Below are positions 28,832-30,634 of a stretch of DNA of 30,634 nucleotides, in pieces. Source of the stretch: AA29 sp041481445 (GTDB lineage: Bacteria > Acidobacteriota > Vicinamibacteria > Fen-336); assembly GCA_041481445.1 (NCBI GenBank), contig JBGPBV010000071.1, positions 1 to 30,634 on the forward strand, read 5' to 3'. The notes below the pieces were generated by a model. It searched no databases. It was not told the origin of the DNA and saw only the letters and a list, made by a program, of their open reading frames with translations. How positions within the stretch are numbered: position 1 is the stretch's first letter; each line of letters opens with the position of its first letter. Position numbers and translations under genes: made by a program.

Positions 28832-30634
28832 ATGCCCGCAGCCAAGGCCAAGAAGACCGTCGCGTCCGATCGGGTGTTGAACGCGCGTCCAGACCCCATC
28901 GACTTCCGCGACATCATGTACGTGCCCACGCTGGTCGAGGTCCCGGTGCGCCGGCCCCTCGCCGCCTACCGCAAGGTGGGAGTGCCCGTCCTGGACCAGG
29001 GTCAGCAGGGGTCCTGCACCGGCTTCGGCCTGGCCACGGTGGCGAACTACCTGTTGCGCTGCCGCAAGGTGGACCGCGATCCGCGGAAGGTGAGCCCGCG
29101 CATGCTCTACGAGATGGCGCGGCGCTACGACGAATGGCCAGGAACCCAGTACTCGGGCTCGAGCGCGCGGGGCGCGATGAAGGGGTGGCAGAAGCACGGC
29201 GTCTGCGCCGAGACCCACTGGCCGTACCGCCTGGCGGACGAAGGGAAGGAGGCCGAGCCGTTCACCGAGGTGCGGGCCCGCGACGCGACCCGGCGGCCGC
29301 TCGGCGCGTACGCCCGGGTCAATCACCGCGACCTCGTGGCCATGCATACCGCCATCACCGAGGCCGGCGTCCTCTACGCCACCGCCCAGGTCCATTCCGG
29401 CTGGAGCCGCGTCGACAGGAAGACGGGGGCGGTCCAGATGGACGACACGATCGAGGGCGGCCACGCCTTCGCGATCGTCGGCTACGACGAGACCGGCCTG
29501 TGGATCCAGAACTCCTGGGGGCGGGGCTGGGGACTCGAGGGGTACGGGCACATCTCGTACGACGACTGGCTCCAGAACGGGACCGACGTCTGGGTGGCGC
29601 GCCTGGGTGTCCCCATCGTGCTGCGCGACGACCAGAGCCGGGCCATCGCGCGCTCCGAGCTGGCCGGCCGCACGGAGGCGCTGAGCCAGGCCGACCTGCG
29701 GCCCCACATCATCTCGCTGGGCAACGACGGGCAGCTCCGCACGGCCGGCCCCTTCGGAACCACGCCCGAGCACGTCAAGGAGATCTTCACGTCGGACTTC
29801 CCCCGAATCACGAAGACCTGGAAGCGCAAGCGGCTCCTCCTCTACGCCCACGGCGGGCTGGTCAGCGAGCAGTCGGCCGCCCAGCGGATCGCCGATTACC
29901 GCGAGACGATGCTCGCGGCCGAGATCTATCCGGTGAGCTTCATCTGGAAGACCGACCTCTGGTCGACCGTCACGAACATCCTCAAGGACGCCATCCGCCA
30001 GCGCCGGCCGGAAGGGGTCGTCAGCGAGGCCAAGGACTTCCTGCTCGACCGCCTCGACGACGGGCTCGAGCAGGTCGCCCGCCTGGCCGGCGGCAAGGCG
30101 ATCTGGGACCAGATGAAGCAGAACGCCTTCGCCGCCACCTCGCCCACGGGCGGCTTCACCGAGGCCGCGCAATACATCGCCGACCTGGCGAGGTCGGGCG
30201 TGGAGATCCATGTCGTCGGGCATAGCGCGGGCAGCATCTTCCACGCCCTGCCCGTGCAGAAGCTCACGGGAAAGGAGCTGCGCGGGGCGAAGACCGGCAG
30301 TGGTCCCGGGCTCACCATCGAGTCCTGCACGCTGTGGGCGCCCGCGTGCACGATGAAGGTCTTCAAGGAGTGCTACGCGCCGGCCATCGCGGCGGGCGCG
30401 ATCCGCCGATTCGCCCTCTTCACGCTCACCGACGATACCGAGTGCGAGGACAACTGCGGCGGCATCTACCACAAGTCGCTGCTCTACCTCGTCAGCAACG
30501 CGTTCGAGGAGCGCGCGCACGTGCCGTTGCCGGGAAAGATGAAGCAGTTGGGCGAGCCGCTGCTCGGCTTGGAGACGTGCGTCAACGCCGATGCCGCCGT
30601 CCGGGCCCTCCTCCAGGATCCCCACGAGTGGGTC
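28832..30634 (+). CDS. C1A (papain-like) protease fused to an alpha/beta hydrolase, 3' end outside window
   Basis: The frame is open from ATG 28832 to the window end (601 codons), so the C-terminus is missing. Residues ~20-260 are a papain-family protease: oxyanion Gln56 and catalytic Cys62 (DQGQQGSCTGFGLA), His211 (EGGHAFAIVGYDE) and Asn227 (IQNSWGRGWGLEGYGHI). After a linker, residues ~330-601 read as an alpha/beta hydrolase: LLLYAHGGLVSEQ (oxyanion region, His340-Gly-Gly), IHVVGHSAGSIFHAL with nucleophile Ser465, and a possible Asp534/535 (FTLTDDTE) and His547 (IYHKSLLYLVSNAFE). No signal peptide is visible; the N-terminus is MPAAKAKKTVASDRV. It may cleave both peptide and ester bonds. A toxin- or effector-like role is one idea, housekeeping turnover another. 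Confidence 0.85.
   Translation, partial: MPAAKAKKTVASDRVLNARPDPIDFRDIMYVPTLVEVPVRRPLAAYRKVGVPVLDQGQQGSCTGFGLATVANYLLRCRKVDRDPRKVSPRMLYEMARRYDEWPGTQYSGSSARGAMKGWQKHGVCAETHWPYRLADEGKEAEPFTEVRARDATRRPLGAYARVNHRDLVAMHTAITEAGVLYATAQVHSGWSRVDRKTGAVQMDDTIEGGHAFAIVGYDETGLWIQNSWGRGWGLEGYGHISYDDWLQNGTDVWVARLGVPIVLRDDQSRAIARSELAGRTEALSQADLRPHIISLGNDGQLRTAGPFGTTPEHVKEIFTSDFPRITKTWKRKRLLLYAHGGLVSEQSAAQRIADYRETMLAAEIYPVSFIWKTDLWSTVTNILKDAIRQRRPEGVVSEAKDFLLDRLDDGLEQVARLAGGKAIWDQMKQNAFAATSPTGGFTEAAQYIADLARSGVEIHVVGHSAGSIFHALPVQKLTGKELRGAKTGSGPGLTIESCTLWAPACTMKVFKECYAPAIAAGAIRRFALFTLTDDTECEDNCGGIYHKSLLYLVSNAFEERAHVPLPGKMKQLGEPLLGLETCVNADAAVRALLQDPHEWV

Noticed and set aside
28733..30625. Long minus-strand open frame opposite the protease fusion
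   Set aside because: The plus-strand frame from 28832 has intact protease and hydrolase motifs and is open to the window end; the minus-strand translation is low-complexity.

Overview
The window is about 30.6 kb of very GC-rich (roughly 70%), densely coding bacterial DNA. It holds about 30 protein genes and no rRNA, tRNA, CRISPR array or recognisable insertion sequence. Many genes overlap by 1-4 bases (ATGA/GTGA junctions), GTG starts are common, and the promoters I can read are sigma70-like (TTGAC- or TTGAAC-type -35, TAGGAT/TATACC/TACAAT-type -10). A ferredoxin-linked 2-oxoacid oxidoreductase, a secreted 'SLGEAAAREKARR...' coiled-coil protein, a small diheme cytochrome c, several TPR lipoprotein/secreted proteins and an IPT/TIG-collagen protein together suggest a free-living soil or sediment bacterium of an Acidobacteriota- or Methylomirabilota/Rokubacteria-like lineage. 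This placement is inference only.

Region 1 (1-6100) starts inside an AGXT2-like aminotransferase, translationally coupled to a class III nucleotide cyclase and a DUF421 membrane protein. A run of small genes follows: two DinB-family proteins, a cupin with a histone-like basic tail, a YiaAB membrane protein, a lipoprotein, a lipocalin-like protein that looks 5'-truncated, and two small membrane-associated unknowns.

Region 2 (6100-18300) looks like a reductive pyrimidine/hydantoin catabolism neighbourhood. In order it has a polytopic membrane protein, a PreA-like dihydropyrimidine dehydrogenase that lacks its usual C-terminal ferredoxin domain, a TPR protein, dihydropyrimidinase (hydA), then (after an inserted opposite-strand gene) KorA/KorB 2-oxoacid:ferredoxin oxidoreductase, a small secreted protein, and an NCS1 (Mhp1-like) nucleobase/hydantoin permease. 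The AGXT2-like enzyme in region 1 fits the last step of this pathway (beta-alanine or 3-aminoisobutyrate to semialdehyde). Beta-ureidopropionase and PreT are not seen. The inserted minus-strand gene is the strangest in the window: a VgrG-type spike protein carrying a signal peptide, an IPT/TIG-like domain and a collagen-like stalk. It is transcribed divergently from korA, which has its own promoter and a candidate 18-residue leader peptide rich in Val/Leu/Ile.

Region 3 (18280-21490, minus strand) holds a lipoprotein, a secreted TPR protein and a zinc-ribbon/B-box polytopic membrane protein. Region 4 (21620-28300, plus strand) holds a molybdopterin oxidoreductase, full-length SMC, a DUF1569 protein and an exported cupin. 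Region 5 has a minus-strand diheme cytochrome c and, running off the right edge, a two-headed hydrolase: an N-terminal papain-like (C1A) protease joined to an alpha/beta-hydrolase domain.

The observations most worth a second look are the exported IPT/TIG-collagen-VgrG fusion, the protease/alpha-beta hydrolase fusion, the reduced PreA in its korAB/NCS1 context, and the divergent korA promoter with its branched-chain-rich leader peptide.
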